The notes beneath the pieces were generated by a model, which searched no databases, was not told the DNA's origin, and was given only the letters and a program-made list of their open reading frames with translations. The position numbers were made by a program, and so were the translations under genes. A stretch of 13,726 bases of DNA, from the NCBI GenBank assembly GCA_039180865.1, contig JBCDCZ010000105.1, positions 1-13,726 on the forward strand. The letters run 5' to 3'. This stretch comes from JBCDCU01 sp039180865. Its GTDB lineage: Bacteria; Pseudomonadota; Alphaproteobacteria; Rhizobiales; JACESI01. The first letter of the stretch is position 1, and each line of letters begins with the position of its first letter. Of the stretch, positions 1-6,850 are shown in pieces.

Positions 1-136
1 GGTGATAGAAAGAGCCCTTCGGAGCTTGCGATTTTTCGATGAGCTCATTCAAGCCGACGGCACTGTAACCCCTTTGCTGAAACAGGAGAGCGGCAGTCTC
101 GATAAAGCGTTGGCGGGCATCTGATGAACGCGGCAT
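1..136 (-). CDS. TetR family transcriptional regulator, N-terminal part (cut by window edge)
   Basis: Only the first 45 residues are inside the window; the gene runs off the left edge. The visible part is a typical TetR DNA-binding domain: a first helix (RQRFIETAALLFQQRGY) followed by the helix-turn-helix SAVGLNELIEKSQAPKGSFYH, in which KGSFYH is the usual recognition-helix end. The start ATG at 136 is preceded by AGGTGA (plus-strand tcacct, 139-144), a good ribosome binding site three bases away. The gene is divergent from the alpha/beta hydrolase at 211, and the 74-bp gap holds two overlapping dyads, so it most likely represses the hydrolase and itself. The ligand-binding half is not visible, so no inducer can be proposed. 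Confidence 0.9.
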   Translation of the reverse strand, partial: MPRSSDARQRFIETAALLFQQRGYSAVGLNELIEKSQAPKGSFYH

Positions 137-143
137 AATTCAC

Positions 144-200
144 CTATAGACTTTCTATGGCGATTGGTCTAGAGAGAACTCTATGTCAATCACCATAGAA
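144..200. promoter_or_regulatory. Overlapping dyads between tetR and the hydrolase, likely TetR operator
   Basis: Two inverted repeats overlap in this short divergent spacer. TTCTATGGCGATTG (153-166) pairs with CAATCACCATAGAA (187-200), 13 of 14 positions. Inside it TAGAG (170-174) pairs with CTCTA (179-183). CTATAGAC (144-151) also pairs with GTCTAGAG (167-174), 7 of 8. TetR repressors usually bind such dyads next to their own gene. The site lies just upstream of both start codons, so binding could block both promoters. Which dyad is the real operator is not decided by the sequence. Confidence 0.65.
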
Positions 201-210
201 TGGAACTCGG

Positions 211-1068
211 ATGTCTGACGGAATAACTCCTGATGAAGTGGAAGTCCGTGTCGGGGCCGCGCATATCAGCGGCCGACTCTTTAAAACAACAGATAGCCCA
301 GAGCGCGCCATCGTCCTCCACCCGGCGACCGGCGTCTCGCAGAAATTCTATTCCGACTTCGCTCATTGGCTTGCCAACGAACGGAATGCCGCCGTACTCA
401 CTTACGATTATCGCGGCATGGGCATGAGTCGGGGCGATCATCCGATACGCTCTGTCGAGATCAAGATGTCGGACTGGGGCATTGAAGACCAGAATGCGGC
501 GCTAAACTATGTCTGCACCCGCTTTCCGGATCTACCGATCTGGGTTGTCGGACATTCGCTGGGCGGCATGTATCTGCGCTGGCATGAGAGTATTGGCCGC
601 GTCGAACGGGTGATTACCGTTTGCAGCGGCCCGGCCTATTTCCTGAAGCATCCATGGTCCTACATGCCGGCCGTGATCTGGTTCTGGTTTATTGGCGGTC
701 CGCTTTTCACGAGGCTCAAAGGCTATATGCCGGGCAAGCTCACCGGTCTTGGTTCTGATCTTCCAGCGAGCGTTTACTGGCAATGGCGGCGCTTCTGCCT
801 GTCTCGTAGCTTTTATTGGAAACATCTTGGGAGCGCCTCGACGAACCCGCCGCCCCTGCCCGAGAGCTGCCATATGAGGGCAGTCAGCATGGCGGACGAC
901 AAGACAGTCACACCCGCGATGGTGTCGGCACTGCAGACGCTCTATGAAGGCCATAAGATCGATTTTCAGCACGTTCTACCGTCCGATTTCGGGCTTTCGC
1001 GGATCGGCCATATCCGGGTCTTTTCCAAGCGCAACGCCGCAACCTGGCCCGCTTTGATAGCGTGTTAG
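211..1068 (+). CDS. Alpha/beta hydrolase, COG4757-like
   Basis: A 285-residue serine hydrolase of the alpha/beta fold. The nucleophile elbow GHSLGG places the catalytic serine at residue 116. The oxyanion/early strand region HPATGVSQKFY is at 37-47 and TYDYRGMGMSRG at 64-75. An acidic residue follows in SMADDKTVTP (D229 or D230), and the likely catalytic histidine is H267 in IGHIRVF near the C-terminus. This order and the RGMGMSRG segment match the predicted hydrolases of COG4757, whose substrates are unknown. No signal peptide is seen; a hydrophobic stretch at 153-166 is probably part of the lid. The start ATG at 211 directly follows the shared TetR operator; the Shine-Dalgarno sequence is weak. 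The gene is likely TetR-controlled, and an ester or lactone substrate is only a guess. Confidence 0.9.
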   Translation: MSDGITPDEVEVRVGAAHISGRLFKTTDSPERAIVLHPATGVSQKFYSDFAHWLANERNAAVLTYDYRGMGMSRGDHPIRSVEIKMSDWGIEDQNAALNYVCTRFPDLPIWVVGHSLGGMYLRWHESIGRVERVITVCSGPAYFLKHPWSYMPAVIWFWFIGGPLFTRLKGYMPGKLTGLGSDLPASVYWQWRRFCLSRSFYWKHLGSASTNPPPLPESCHMRAVSMADDKTVTPAMVSALQTLYEGHKIDFQHVLPSDFGLSRIGHIRVFSKRNAATWPALIAC

Positions 1069-1111
1069 ATCTACGCGTCAGCGCTCTTACAATTTAACCA
1101 CCGATCCGCTT

Positions 1112-2284
1112 TCATTCCGCTGCGATGCGCGGCGACGCGGTCGCATGGCCCATATGCTCAAGGTAGGTGTCGTGGAAATGCCTCATCATTGCTTCGGAAA
1201 ACTCAATGTTGTCCCAATCGACGATGTACCATCCATTGTCGAAACACCGCTGCTTCATGCCTTCCTGAACGGACAGCAAGAATGAGATGTCTTCAGGTTG
1301 AAGAACATCGCGGCCCCATATTGTCCGCTTTTCCTGCCGTTCCCGCATGCCCGGATCGGTGGGTTCCGCTACTTCCAGATTGATGCTTTGACGGAATGCC
1401 CGGTCGGGGCTGATCGGGTTCCACTGAAACAGCGTCAGATTGGGTGGGCCGGCAAATTGGGAAATCCCGACATTTGGGAAGAGAAACCAGAAATGGAGAT
1501 CTTTCCGATCATGCTTGAGATCGATCGGATAAGCCAAATTGTCTTCTTTGCCGGAACCCGGAATAAAATTATAGGCCGAGTTTTTATTGAGCAGATAATA
1601 CTGGTTATTGATGTCGAGGAGGTCCGTGAATGTCACGTGGCCATGGCGGCAGTGCTGACACTCAAGGTAATTGTCGATCTGAACCTTCCAGTTGGCATTG
1701 ACGTCAACCTGATGGATCGCGGCCGCAGTTCCCGTCATGACATAGTCACCGGCGTCCGGGCAGGTTTCCCTGATATGGTCTTCCACACCCGGCCAGAAGT
1801 CGGCGATCGGCAGGGCATCGCGATCAAGATTCACGAAGATGAAGTCGAGCAGGCGATCTACGCGGACGGTGAAAAGGCAAACATCTTCTCGCTCAGGAGC
1901 ATGGCTTGAGGCCATCGATCGCATTCCGCGCAGAGACCCGTCCAGTGAAAAGCTCCAGTGGTGGTAGGGGCAGACTATGACGCTTTTTCTCCCCGCCCCT
2001 TCCAACAGCTTGTGGCCCCGGTGAGGGCAGATATTGCAATAGCCACTGATCTCGCCCCCCTGATCGCGCACCACGAACACATTCTGACCCAGAATATTTG
2101 CTGTCACGTAAGAGCCTGGCTCCTGCAATTGGCTGATGTGACAGACATATTGCCAGGACTTGAAGAACAGTTTTTCCTTTTCCTCAGCGAAGACCTCGTC
2201 GCTGACATAGTAATCCGCACCGAGCGCCCTGAGGTTCTCTGCCGATGATGTGCTGGACGTGGGGTTCTGGCTGTCTCGGCGCAT
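1112..2284 (-). CDS. Rieske-type oxygenase alpha subunit, quaternary-amine (CntA/GbcA-like) group
   Basis: A 390-residue Rieske non-heme iron oxygenase. The N-terminal [2Fe-2S] domain has C86-x-H88 and C105-x2-H108. The catalytic domain has the motif NYLECQHCRHGH, giving E208 as the bridging acid and H211 and H216 as iron ligands; D332 in PEDISFLLSVQEG is the probable third ligand. Glutamate rather than aspartate at the bridging position, and the NWKVQIDNYLEC wording, resemble carnitine monooxygenase CntA and glycine-betaine demethylase GbcA. The enzyme would oxidise a C-H next to a quaternary nitrogen, in the cytoplasm, using electrons from a separate reductase that is not in this window. 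I chose ATG 2284 because GGGAAAG lies upstream at a good distance; an in-frame TTG at 2302 would add six residues. It follows the HD oxygenase by 27 nt and is surely co-transcribed. The exact substrate is unknown. Confidence 0.88.
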   Translation of the reverse strand: MRRDSQNPTSSTSSAENLRALGADYYVSDEVFAEEKEKLFFKSWQYVCHISQLQEPGSYVTANILGQNVFVVRDQGGEISGYCNICPHRGHKLLEGAGRKSVIVCPYHHWSFSLDGSLRGMRSMASSHAPEREDVCLFTVRVDRLLDFIFVNLDRDALPIADFWPGVEDHIRETCPDAGDYVMTGTAAAIHQVDVNANWKVQIDNYLECQHCRHGHVTFTDLLDINNQYYLLNKNSAYNFIPGSGKEDNLAYPIDLKHDRKDLHFWFLFPNVGISQFAGPPNLTLFQWNPISPDRAFRQSINLEVAEPTDPGMRERQEKRTIWGRDVLQPEDISFLLSVQEGMKQRCFDNGWYIVDWDNIEFSEAMMRHFHDTYLEHMGHATASPRIAAE

Positions 2285-2311
2285 TTCTTTTGTCTTTCCC
2301 AAAGCGGTTGA

Positions 2312-2935
2312 TTATCGAACGTTTCGGTCAGCAGCAATCGCGGCGACCATCAGGGGTTCGCGGACGCCGGCACGCATGACATCAGGATGATAGGGTTCGC
2401 GTGCAAAGACCATGCGCACCATGGGTGCAAAGAAACTGAGCGGTAGGGTTTCATAGTCTGGATCGAAACTGGCTTGATCCCAGCGTTCACAAAAAAGCAC
2501 ACAATCTTCGTAGTACGGATTGTCCTTGAACCGGTCGCGTTTGTTGCGGTCACCTCCAAGATGATGGCCGTAGTAGATCATCTGGAAATCGCCATGGGTC
2601 TGGACACACCAGCAGCATTGCTCGCGCACAAATGGCCTTAGAATCGTGGCCGCATATTCGTCGTGATTATATGGTGCGTAGATGTCGCCGATATCGTGCA
2701 GGAGCGCTGATACCACCCAGTCAGAATCGGCTCCGTCGCGCCAAGCACGGGTTGCTGATTGCAGGGAATGGCCGAGGCGCGTGAGCTGATAACCGGACAA
2801 GCCTTCATCCAGTTCGACAAGACCCTTGAGGAGATTATCCGCCGTTCCTCGGGCGTGGGCAATCGCGTGCTCGTTCAGGAATTCATAATCTTCTCGCGTT
2901 CCATCTTTCATGTGTCTGAATGAAACGTGATTCAT
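2312..2935 (-). CDS. HD-domain mixed-valent diiron oxygenase, TmpB/PhnZ-like
   Basis: A 207-residue HD-domain protein. The metal-binding residues are readable in order: H56 (GHSLQSATRA), H80-D81 (LLHDIGD), H91 (YNHDEYAA), H114 (QTHGDFQ) and D153 (RWDQASFDPD). This is the pattern of MIOX-like diiron oxygenases such as PhnZ (glycine from 1-hydroxy-2-aminoethylphosphonate) and TmpB (glycine betaine plus phosphate from the trimethylated analogue). The HSLQSATRA and APYNHDEYAATILRP wording is as I recall it from TmpB-like proteins. The spacing from first His to HD (24) matches PhnZ, whereas later spacings are shorter. Databases often call such proteins phosphohydrolases. ATG 2935 follows GGGAGG (2941-2946) and is the first gene of an operon with the Rieske oxygenase. 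The oxygenase role is inference; an ordinary HD phosphohydrolase is the alternative. Confidence 0.8.
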   Translation of the reverse strand: MNHVSFRHMKDGTREDYEFLNEHAIAHARGTADNLLKGLVELDEGLSGYQLTRLGHSLQSATRAWRDGADSDWVVSALLHDIGDIYAPYNHDEYAATILRPFVREQCCWCVQTHGDFQMIYYGHHLGGDRNKRDRFKDNPYYEDCVLFCERWDQASFDPDYETLPLSFFAPMVRMVFAREPYHPDVMRAGVREPLMVAAIAADRNVR

Positions 2936-3002
2936 GCGGGCCTCCCATTCGTTCCTCCGAAATACTGCCCGAGCAGGCGCTTTACGGCGATCCCAAAAAT
3001 TG

Positions 3003-3040
3003 GCATTCTCTAATGCTTTTTTGTTATCTAGAATGGTTCT
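3003..3040. promoter_or_regulatory. Candidate LysR operators between the LysR gene and the HD-Rieske operon
   Basis: Two short dyads occur in the divergent spacer: GCATT-CTCT-AATGC (3003-3016, perfect arms) and AGAA-TGG-TTCT (3030-3040, perfect arms). They sit 3-40 bases before the chosen LysR start and roughly 70-100 bases upstream of the HD gene. That is the usual arrangement for a LysR protein that represses itself and activates the divergent operon. No clear -10/-35 pair was recognised. Confidence 0.4.
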
Positions 3041-3042
3041 CT

Positions 3043-3945
3043 ATGAGACGACGTCTTCCACCTCTCAATGCTTTGCTCGCTTTTGAAGCAGCAGCCCGCC
3101 ACAAGAATTTTACACGAGCTGCCCAAGAGCTTTCCGTCGCGCAACCAGCGATTACCCGTCACGTTTCCAACATCGAAGCGTGGCTCGGGACGCGCCTGTT
3201 TACAAGGAATGGGAATGTTGTCGATCTTTCTGAGGATGGGAAAGCACTTGCTGAGGTCTCAACATCCCTTTTTGACCGGTTGGAGCTTAGCGTTCGTGCG
3301 CTAAGGAGACCACGAAACAACGAACTCGTCGCCGGGGCATCATTCGGCGTCGCGCATCTCTGGATTATGCCGCGCATCAGCAGAATGCGCGTCGCCTCCG
3401 GAATGAACATCAATCTCGTGACCGCGGACGACTATCGTTTTTTCGATGAGCCGGCGGTCGATTTTTCCATTCGTTTTGGGAATGGAGATTTTGAACAAAA
3501 CCGGGCGGATCTTCTTTTTGTTGAAAGATGCCAGATTATTGCGTCACCGGGCTTTCTTATGAAGCATCCAGAGTTCGACGCGGAGAACCCGGTCGAGACG
3601 ATTGATCCTGAGCTCCTGCTGGATCATGGCGATCCAAACGCGATCGGCTGGATGGACTGGCGGCGATGGTGCGAAATGACGGGCACCGGTTTCCCCGGTT
3701 TCGACCACCTGACCCGAGTGCAAAGCTATCCAACAATGCTCGATATGGTTTGCGCCGGAGATGGGATCAGTATCGGGACAATTGGAATTGAGGACGATCT
3801 GATCGCCTCCGGCAAACTAACCTGTGTCGGCCCGGCACTCGGACGTGAAGGCTTCGGATACTATCTGGTGTACCGGGAAGACATGCTGGAGAACGAGGCC
3901 TTCGCAGCTCTCCGAGATTTCCTCGTTCGCGACAATCGCTCCTAG
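3043..3945 (+). CDS. LysR family regulator, GcvA-like, divergent from HD-Rieske operon
   Basis: A 300-residue LysR-type regulator. The winged helix-turn-helix spans about residues 1-60 (RRRLPPLNALLAFEAAARHK, FTRAAQELSVAQPAITRHVS, LFTR). The LPPLNALLAFEAAARH wording is typical of the GcvA subgroup. The rest (about 90-295) is a periplasmic-binding-fold effector domain ending in an LVYRED-type segment. The frame is open back to an ATG at 2920, but that would overlap the HD gene and add 41 residues with no regulator similarity; ATG 3043 begins right before the conserved DNA-binding domain. It diverges from the HD-Rieske operon, which is its most probable target, with the operon substrate or an intermediate as likely co-inducer. 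LysR proteins also control tmp-type phosphonate clusters, which fits but does not prove the idea. Confidence 0.88.
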   Translation: MRRRLPPLNALLAFEAAARHKNFTRAAQELSVAQPAITRHVSNIEAWLGTRLFTRNGNVVDLSEDGKALAEVSTSLFDRLELSVRALRRPRNNELVAGASFGVAHLWIMPRISRMRVASGMNINLVTADDYRFFDEPAVDFSIRFGNGDFEQNRADLLFVERCQIIASPGFLMKHPEFDAENPVETIDPELLLDHGDPNAIGWMDWRRWCEMTGTGFPGFDHLTRVQSYPTMLDMVCAGDGISIGTIGIEDDLIASGKLTCVGPALGREGFGYYLVYREDMLENEAFAALRDFLVRDNRS

Positions 3946-3953
3946 CTGTCGAT

Positions 3954-4832
3954 TTACCAGGCGTTGATCAGGATATCTCTTGTGAAAGCAACCCTTGGAT
4001 GGCGAAGAGCCGATTTAACCCATACCAGATAAAATGCGTTCGACGGCGCCGATTGTGGCGCGGAGATAAGCTCAAGCGCACCGGATTTGATGCTCTTTTC
4101 GCAGAGATAGTCGGGAATTACACTCCAACCGATCCCGGCCACAACAAACGCCCGCAGGAGGCGGATATCCGGTGCTGTCATCGCAGGCAATTCCCCGCCA
4201 ATATCGAGATTGTTCATTTGGCACCAGTCTCTGATGAGCGGCTTATCCATATCGTAGGCGACAAAGGGTTCCGCTTGCAAAGCGTTCTCCAGATCCGCGG
4301 CCTTGGCGATTCTGTCCGCCATATCGGGCGCTGCAACCGCGAGCAAAACCTCTGAACCAACCCGTTTAGACGCGAGACGCTCGTCTTTCGGGGCAGACGC
4401 TGTGAAAGCGACATCGACCTTGCCGTCGAGCAACATATTGTAGAGCGATGCCTTGCCACCGAGGTGAACTCTGACCTGCAAACCTGATGTCTGAAGCGGC
4501 TTTAATCTAAAGGCCGCTTGTTCGGCCATGAATTCTGAAGGCCCTGCAACATGAACCGTTCCAGACAAAACCGTCGAACGCGCCTTCATCGTTGAAAGCG
4601 CTGCCTCCGCACGATCAAGCCCATCGCCGACTTGCACTGCGAGTTCGACTGCAAATGCGGTCGGTTCGACACCCCGCGCTTGCCGCTCAAACAAGGATCG
4701 ACCGAACTGGGTCTCCAACGAGGCAATATGCTGGGAGACCGCAGGCTGGGTGAGATCGAGGTTTCGCGAGGCCTTGCTTATCGAGCGGCTGCGATAAACC
4801 TCCAGGAAGGATCGAAGATTTCTGAGGGACAT
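3954..4832 (-). CDS. LysR family regulator divergent from DJ-1/SDR operon
   Basis: A 292-residue LysR-type regulator. Residues 1-60 form the winged helix-turn-helix (MSLRNLRSFLEVYRSRSISK, ASRNLDLTQPAVSQHIASLE, FGRSLFERQARGVEPT). An effector domain follows from about residue 90 (GTVHVAGPSEFM) to the end. ATG 4832 is the natural start because the conserved domain begins at once; only a poor GGGTAAG ribosome site is seen. Its 3' end meets the GcvA-like gene tail to tail with 8 bases between stops. It diverges from the Hsp31-like/SDR operon at 4930, which is the likely target. SDR and Hsp31-like targets of LysR regulators are often induced by aldehydes or quinones, but no inducer can be read here. 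Confidence 0.88.
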   Translation of the reverse strand: MSLRNLRSFLEVYRSRSISKASRNLDLTQPAVSQHIASLETQFGRSLFERQARGVEPTAFAVELAVQVGDGLDRAEAALSTMKARSTVLSGTVHVAGPSEFMAEQAAFRLKPLQTSGLQVRVHLGGKASLYNMLLDGKVDVAFTASAPKDERLASKRVGSEVLLAVAAPDMADRIAKAADLENALQAEPFVAYDMDKPLIRDWCQMNNLDIGGELPAMTAPDIRLLRAFVVAGIGWSVIPDYLCEKSIKSGALELISAPQSAPSNAFYLVWVKSALRHPRVAFTRDILINAW

Positions 4833-4853
4833 ACTTACCCATTATTTTTTTTA

Positions 4854-4866
4854 TGGCATACTGCAA
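4854..4866. promoter_or_regulatory. T-N11-A LysR box between LysR gene and hsp31-like gene
   Basis: TGGCATACTGCAA has T and A twelve bases apart with an inner perfect dyad GCA-TAC-TGC (4856-4864). This is the classic LysR box shape, placed about 22 bases upstream of the LysR start and about 63 bases upstream of the Hsp31-like start. It is a short motif, so chance occurrence remains possible. Confidence 0.45.
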
Positions 4867-4929
4867 ATACTCTTAGATTAACTGATGTCAAGATGATGCT
4901 ATCGCTCCATTCGAACAAAGGAGCACCTC

Positions 4930-5640
4930 ATGGACAAAGCTAAAATTCTCATCATCGCAACATCAGCCGGAAAAATGGATAATGGCGAGCCGACCGGCGT
5001 ATGGCTCGAAGAATTGACGACGCCTTATTACGCGTTTCTCGATAGCGGCGCGGACGTGACACTCTCATCCGTGAGCGGCGGCGGCATTCCAATCGATGCG
5101 CGCAGCATTGCTCCAGAGGGTGAAAACGACGCGTCCGTCGAACGCTATTTGAAAGATACCGCGCTTCAAAACGCGGTCCAGAGCACACAATCCTTCATGG
5201 ATCATGCCGCAGGTGAATTCGACGCGGTCTTCCTTCCAGGTGGCCACGGCACGATGTTTGACTATCCAACCAGCCAAGAGCTCGCGAGCCTCATCGAAAC
5301 GTTCGACCGCGACGGTAAAATCGTCGCTGCCGTCTGCCACGGTCCGGCCGGTTTGGTGTCAGCCAGGTCACGTGACGGATCAGCCTTCGTGAAGGGGCGC
5401 AAGGTTGCAGCCTTCACGGATAGTGAAGAACACGCGGTCGGGCTTCAGGACGCTGTGCCGTTCCTCCTCGAGACCCGCCTCAGGGAGCTGGGCGCGCATT
5501 ACGTTTCGGCACCCGATTTCCAATCTTTTGCCGTGCGTGACGGGAACCTCGTTACGGGTCAAAATCCGGCCTCAGCACAACAAACAGCCAGCCTGGTCAT
5601 GGACGCCATTCGCGAAGACACGTCTCGGCTGGCATCGTAA
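4930..5640 (+). CDS. DJ-1/PfpI superfamily protein, Hsp31/glyoxalase III-like
   Basis: A 236-residue class I glutamine-amidotransferase-fold protein. The family triad region is intact: E28 in GVWLEEL, LPGGHGTMFDYP at 102-113, and the nucleophile elbow AVCHGP with C136 and H137. The pattern TGV-x3-E, AGHGT/GGHGT-FDYP, VCHGPA and VTGQNPAS-AQQTA matches yeast Hsp31 (E30, C138, H139), a glutathione-independent glyoxalase that converts methylglyoxal to lactate and also acts as a chaperone. Size is normal for this group. The start has an excellent ribosome site, AAAGGAG, eight bases upstream. It is the first gene of an operon with an SDR 15 bases downstream, divergent from a LysR gene, which suggests an inducible carbonyl-detoxification unit in the cytoplasm. 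A pure chaperone or deglycase role is the alternative. Confidence 0.9.
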   Translation: MDKAKILIIATSAGKMDNGEPTGVWLEELTTPYYAFLDSGADVTLSSVSGGGIPIDARSIAPEGENDASVERYLKDTALQNAVQSTQSFMDHAAGEFDAVFLPGGHGTMFDYPTSQELASLIETFDRDGKIVAAVCHGPAGLVSARSRDGSAFVKGRKVAAFTDSEEHAVGLQDAVPFLLETRLRELGAHYVSAPDFQSFAVRDGNLVTGQNPASAQQTASLVMDAIREDTSRLAS

Positions 5641-5655
5641 TCCAGGGACGAAATC

Positions 5656-6357
5656 ATGTCTAAGATCATACTGATTACCGGCGCATCATCGGGCATTGGA
5701 GAAATCTGCGCCCGCTATGCCGTTAAGGCGGGGCATAAGGTTGCCCTCGCCGCACGTCGAAAAGAAAAGCTCGATCAACTGGTTGATGATTTGGGTTCGG
5801 ACAACGCGCTCGCTATCAGTTGCGATGTCACAGACGCCACCCAGCAGAAAGCGATGGTTGAAAAGGCTGTTTCCCGTTTTGGCGGACTGGACGTTGTCTT
5901 CGCCAATGCCGGCCTCGGAGCTTCATCGCGCGGAACCGAAGCGGGCGATCCGGAGAGCTTTCGTGAGATGATTGATGTCAATTGTTTGGGTGTGACGTTC
6001 ACGGCCAAATACGCGCTTCCACATCTCAAAGCCTCGAAGGGTCATTTCGTCCTGGTTGGCTCGCTTGCCGCACAGGGCACTGTCTGGGGATCCGTTTACT
6101 CCGCAACCAAATGGTTCATCCGCGGCTATGCCGACAATCTTGGTGCGGAACTCGGTGATGCCGGCGGGCGGGTTACCTGTCTGCATCCTGGAATGACAGA
6201 CACACCGTTTTTCGACACGCCAAAACCCACTGCACTCCGTCCTGATGATATCGCAAAAGCGTTCATGTATGTGATCGAGCAACCGGATTATGTCTGGATA
6301 CCCCATTTACCGATCTATCCGCGTCCCCAGAAACCATTCTCAGATCAACACCACTGA
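5656..6357 (+). CDS. Short-chain dehydrogenase/reductase (classical SDR, YdfG-like)
   Basis: A 233-residue classical SDR. The cofactor motif TGASSGIG is at 8-15 and AARRKEKL at 32-39 (R34/R35 favour NADP over NAD). NAG is at 84-86, the catalytic tetrad is N109, S136, Y148 and K152 (YSATK), and the HPGMTDT segment is at 177-183. This wording resembles the YdfG group of NADP-dependent 3-hydroxy acid/serine dehydrogenases and carbonyl reductases, so reduction or oxidation of a small hydroxy/carbonyl compound is likely; the substrate is not readable. It lies 15 bases after the Hsp31-like gene and is almost surely co-transcribed. Together they could clear reactive carbonyls by two routes. The gene ends tail to tail with the MarR gene. 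Confidence 0.9.
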   Translation: MSKIILITGASSGIGEICARYAVKAGHKVALAARRKEKLDQLVDDLGSDNALAISCDVTDATQQKAMVEKAVSRFGGLDVVFANAGLGASSRGTEAGDPESFREMIDVNCLGVTFTAKYALPHLKASKGHFVLVGSLAAQGTVWGSVYSATKWFIRGYADNLGAELGDAGGRVTCLHPGMTDTPFFDTPKPTALRPDDIAKAFMYVIEQPDYVWIPHLPIYPRPQKPFSDQHH

Positions 6358-6379
6358 GAAGGGGCTGCGACACACGCGC

Positions 6380-6850
6380 TCAATCTGGCTCGCCGAAACG
6401 GCGAGTCACTGCTTGGGCAATCGTCATAAGATCGTCGGTAAACGCTTTCTGCCGCTCAGCGGGCAGCATCGATAACATCAAGGCGCTGTTCTCAATATCC
6501 CGTGCATGGATATTCGTGATTGTCGTTTCACCAGTGTCTGTCAGACTAAGGGCAATTGCTCGTCCATCATTCGGATGTGGACCGCGTTTTAAAAGTCCCC
6601 GCTTTTCAAGCCTTTCGATGATCGATTGAACCGTTGTCGGTGTCAGCCCCAAATAGAAAGCAACCTCCTTTGCCATAAGCCCCGGCTCTTCAAGAACGCG
6701 GCCAAGGAGGTGCAATTCCGTTCCCGAAAGATCGAGTCGGCCGTCGCCGTTTTTGTCCTGCGCATTGACTGTGAGTACGCGCAGCAAAGTCCTGATCGCT
6801 TCAGCAAGCCGTTCTTCAGGTTTCAGGTCCTGACCTTCGTTCTTCGTCAC
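6380..6850 (-). CDS. MarR family transcriptional regulator
   Basis: A 156-residue MarR-type repressor. The winged helix region is clear: a first helix LSGTELHLLGRVLEEPGL (41-58), MAKEVAFYLGLT (59-70), a recognition helix PTTVQSIIERLEKRGLLKR (71-89) and a wing carrying PNDGRAIALSLTDTG (93-107). The start codon is GTG at 6850, with AGTAGG just upstream. Unusually, residues 32-40 read DKNGDGRLD, which looks like the first part of an EF-hand or dockerin calcium loop (reported as a finding). It diverges from the SDR gene at 7012 and most likely represses that promoter and its own. MarR proteins typically release DNA on binding phenolic ligands or on cysteine oxidation; this protein has no cysteine, so a thiol switch is excluded. 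Confidence 0.88.
   Translation of the reverse strand: MTKNEGQDLKPEERLAEAIRTLLRVLTVNAQDKNGDGRLDLSGTELHLLGRVLEEPGLMAKEVAFYLGLTPTTVQSIIERLEKRGLLKRGPHPNDGRAIALSLTDTGETTITNIHARDIENSALMLSMLPAERQKAFTDDLMTIAQAVTRRFGEPD
6386..6408. terminator. GC-rich stem-loop at the convergent SDR/marR end
   Basis: CTCGCCG-AAA-CGGCGAG (6389-6405) forms a perfect 7-bp stem with a 3-base loop. It extends to 10 bp with one G-T pair (6386-6408). It lies inside the last codons of the MarR gene, 29 bases after the SDR stop, and could act for both directions. No U-run follows on either strand, so it may only be a partial or Rho-assisted terminator. Confidence 0.4.

Noticed and set aside
532..972. 146-codon open frame on the minus strand
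   Set aside because: Antisense to the alpha/beta hydrolase gene with no known motif.
1298..1909. 203-codon open frame on the plus strand
   Set aside because: It lies fully antisense to the Rieske gene, whose motifs are intact; it is a shadow of that coding frame.
2920..3042. Longer LysR start at 2920
   Set aside because: It would overlap the HD gene start and add 41 residues before the normal LysR beginning.
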